A stretch of 6,307 nucleotides of DNA, from the NCBI GenBank assembly GCA_964549475.1, contig CAZJXH010000223.1:1-6307 (forward strand), in the 5' to 3' direction. Origin of the DNA: JBBQKF01 sp964549475. GTDB taxonomy: Bacteria > Bacillota > Clostridia > Saccharofermentanales > UBA5734. The notes below the pieces were generated by a model that saw only the letters and a list, made by a program, of their open reading frames with translations, was not told the origin of the DNA and searched no databases. A program made the translations under genes and the position numbers. Below are positions 4,859 to 6,307 of the stretch, piece by piece (the stretch's first letter is position 1; each line of letters starts with the position of its first letter).

Positions 4859-4953
4859 TCATTCTAAAGCAAAGAGGAGATAAAAACAAGCCGTTCCAGC
4901 AAAATAAATGGCGCATTTCAGCCTGAAAAAGCACTAAAAAATATAAATAGGAA
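4859..4953. other. AT-rich gap after the GNAT gene
   Basis: This untranslated stretch contains two overlapping small dyads: AAATG/CATTT (4906-4910 with 4914-4918, GCG loop) and TTTCAG/CTGAAA (4916-4921 with 4923-4928). Read on the - strand the first is followed by ATTTT, so it could be a weak terminator for the argF-GNAT transcript. No gene or RNA is recognised here. Confidence 0.35.
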
Positions 4954-5469
4954 TTAGGCATAATGCTTAATAAACGTCCCGCGCGGATATCCCCGGTCTG
5001 TTTTTGTTTCGACGAGTATAAACTTCCTTTTTGTATAAAACCGTACCAATGGAGCGTTGGTCAATGCGGTATGAAGAACAGCTTTCTGGTATCCATTAAT
5101 TTTGATATATTCTTCGGCTTCTGAGAACAGGGCATTCCCGACTCCAAGCTTTTGCATTGACGATAAGACGGCAAATCGGCTGATATAAGCGGTGCGGCGG
5201 TTCGGAACATCAACCGGCGTGGAGGGAAGGATGGATTTTTCGTTTACCAGGGAGATGCGAAGGGTTCCGACCAACTTTTCCTCGCGGAAAGCCAGAAGAA
5301 AATAGTCATGCAGAACATACTCCAGCAGATCCTCCTGTGTCTCGCGAAGTGCCTCGAGAACAGTGGGGATGGAAGAATCCTTCGCATACTGGGTCATTGC
5401 TGCGGATATGACCCGGTGCATCTCGGGAAGATCCGAAACGGTTGCCTGACGCAAATGATATTGGTGCAT
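4954..5469 (-). CDS. GNAT family N-acetyltransferase
   Basis: This 171-residue protein is a single GNAT domain that would transfer an acetyl group from acetyl-CoA to an amine; the substrate is not identifiable. It opens with the usual YHLRQATVSDLPEMHRVI (4-21). The core strand ISRFAVL (96-102) leads into the acetyl-CoA pyrophosphate loop Q-K-L-G-V-G (106-111, the Q/RxxGxG/A motif), followed by EAEEYIKINGYQKAVLHT (117-134), and LVRFYTKRKF (141-150) with Tyr145 at the usual general-acid position. The ending RGYPRGTFIKHY (159-170) is common in clostridial GNATs. AAGGGGAA (5475-5482) lies just upstream of the ATG. It begins 29 bases after the argF stop and is probably co-transcribed. An N-acetylglutamate synthase role would fit the arginine context but is not supported by motifs. 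Confidence 0.88.
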   Translation of the reverse strand: MHQYHLRQATVSDLPEMHRVISAAMTQYAKDSSIPTVLEALRETQEDLLEYVLHDYFLLAFREEKLVGTLRISLVNEKSILPSTPVDVPNRRTAYISRFAVLSSMQKLGVGNALFSEAEEYIKINGYQKAVLHTALTNAPLVRFYTKRKFILVETKTDRGYPRGTFIKHYA

Positions 5470-5498
5470 TTTTATTCCCCTTATTCTACTTGTTTATA

Positions 5499-6307
5499 TT
5501 ATGATTCCCCCAGAAGGCTGACCAGGACCGCTTTTTGTGCATGAAGCCGGTTTTCTGCTTCATCAATGACAACCGACGAAGATCCGTCAATAACCTGCGA
5601 GGTAACCTCATAGTCCCGGTAGGCGGGCAGGCAATGGAGGAAAATCGCTTTTGGAGAAGCAAGGCGCATCCGTTCGGAATTGACTTGATAGGGCATGAAA
5701 ATGGGTATTTTTTTCGCTTTTTCGGATTCCTGGCCCATGCTTACCCAGGTGTCGGTGTACACGGCATCCGCGTTTTTAATCGCCTCGTCCGGATTCTGCG
5801 TTAAAAAGACGGATCCTCCTGTCTTCTTTGCGGTTTCGACGGCCTCGGCAACACATCCGGTGTCGCATTCATACCCGGAAGGACTGGCGACAGAGATGTG
5901 CATGCCGGCTTTTGCACAGGCATGCAGCAGGGAGTTTGCAACATTGTTCCCGTCGCCGAGATAAGCCAGCTTCAATCCTTTCAGCGGCCCCAGATGCTCC
6001 TTGATGGTCATCAGATCCGCAAGAGCCTGGCAGGGATGCATCAAATCCGTCAATCCATTGATAATAGGGATGGAACCGTGTTTGGCCAGGTCCAGAACGT
6101 CGTGATGGTCATAGGTACGGATCATGATGCCGTCCAGATACCGGGACAATACCTTGACGGTGTCTTCGATAGACTCTCCACGACCAAGCTGGATGTCATT
6201 ACTGCTTAAGAACAGGGCGTGTCCGCCAAGCTGGAACATTCCGACTTCAAAAGAGACACGGGTACGGGTGGAGGACTTTGAAAAAATCATTCCCAGGGTC
6301 TTGCCTT
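5499..6307 (-). CDS. argF: Ornithine carbamoyltransferase, N-terminus cut by window edge
   Basis: This enzyme joins ornithine and carbamoyl phosphate to make citrulline in arginine synthesis (or runs in reverse as ArcB in arginine breakdown). The frame stays open past the in-frame ATG at 6290 to the window edge, reading GKTLG before MIFSKSSTRTR, so the gene continues outside; about 40-45 residues are missing from the usual 310 or so. Motifs, numbered from that methionine: carbamoyl-phosphate site STRTR (7-11), HPCQ (85-88), ornithine-site DTWVSMG (180-186), the catalytic-cysteine HCLP (219-222), and the family ending DEAENRLHAQK (243-253). Identity is firm; whether it is anabolic or catabolic cannot be told, since no arcA or arcC is visible. 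It is the upstream member of a likely operon with the GNAT gene. No ARG box could be looked for because its promoter lies outside the window. Confidence 0.96.
   Translation of the reverse strand, partial: GKTLGMIFSKSSTRTRVSFEVGMFQLGGHALFLSSNDIQLGRGESIEDTVKVLSRYLDGIMIRTYDHHDVLDLAKHGSIPIINGLTDLMHPCQALADLMTIKEHLGPLKGLKLAYLGDGNNVANSLLHACAKAGMHISVASPSGYECDTGCVAEAVETAKKTGGSVFLTQNPDEAIKNADAVYTDTWVSMGQESEKAKKIPIFMPYQVNSERMRLASPKAIFLHCLPAYRDYEVTSQVIDGSSSVVIDEAENRLHAQKAVLVSLLGES

Noticed and set aside
4871..4880. AAAGAGGAGA as a ribosome site on the + strand
   Set aside because: No start codon with a meaningful frame follows it.
5535..6209. Several + strand open frames opposite argF
   Set aside because: argF is unmistakable on the - strand; the opposite frames overlap each other and resemble no family.

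Overview
This 6.3 kb stretch of chromosome looks like an anaerobic Gram-positive Bacillota, probably a Clostridia/Lachnospiraceae-type organism. The reasons are strong AGGAGG-type ribosome binding sites, moderate GC content, two group II ECF vitamin-transporter S components with no energizing module beside them, a type III pantothenate kinase with the NPAQLGSDL sequence, and an FMN riboswitch. The taxonomic call is an inference from protein style; no search was run.

Left part, + strand (1-3314). The window opens in the last 163 codons of nagA (N-acetylglucosamine-6-phosphate deacetylase), which is closed by a strong intrinsic terminator. A near-consensus sigma-A promoter (TTGACA-17-TATGAT) follows. 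It drives a probable pantothenate-uptake operon: an ECF S component (PanT-like) and then coaX, the first enzyme of coenzyme A synthesis. After coaX a second promoter starts an FMN riboswitch leader upstream of ribU, the riboflavin ECF S component. The leader contains two mutually exclusive pairings around the ribU Shine-Dalgarno, plus a hairpin followed by a T-rich tract.

Middle (3315-4811). The 227-base gap after ribU holds an imperfect 30-base direct repeat, a perfect DnaA box, and a 9-bp inverted repeat. That inverted repeat is both a plausible terminator and the site of an extended -10 promoter. The promoter feeds a small DUF2752 membrane protein (CPxCGxTR motif). Facing it on the - strand is a two-gene operon of a DUF4234 membrane protein and a second, quite different DUF2752 protein. 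The two DUF2752 genes converge and overlap by 17 bases. This three-gene membrane-protein cluster is the least understood part of the window.

Right part, - strand (4954-6307). An ornithine carbamoyltransferase (argF, cut at its N-terminus by the window edge) is followed 29 bases later by a GNAT acetyltransferase, probably co-transcribed.

Most of the window is ordinary cofactor uptake, cofactor synthesis and arginine metabolism. No mobile element, CRISPR array, rRNA or tRNA was seen.
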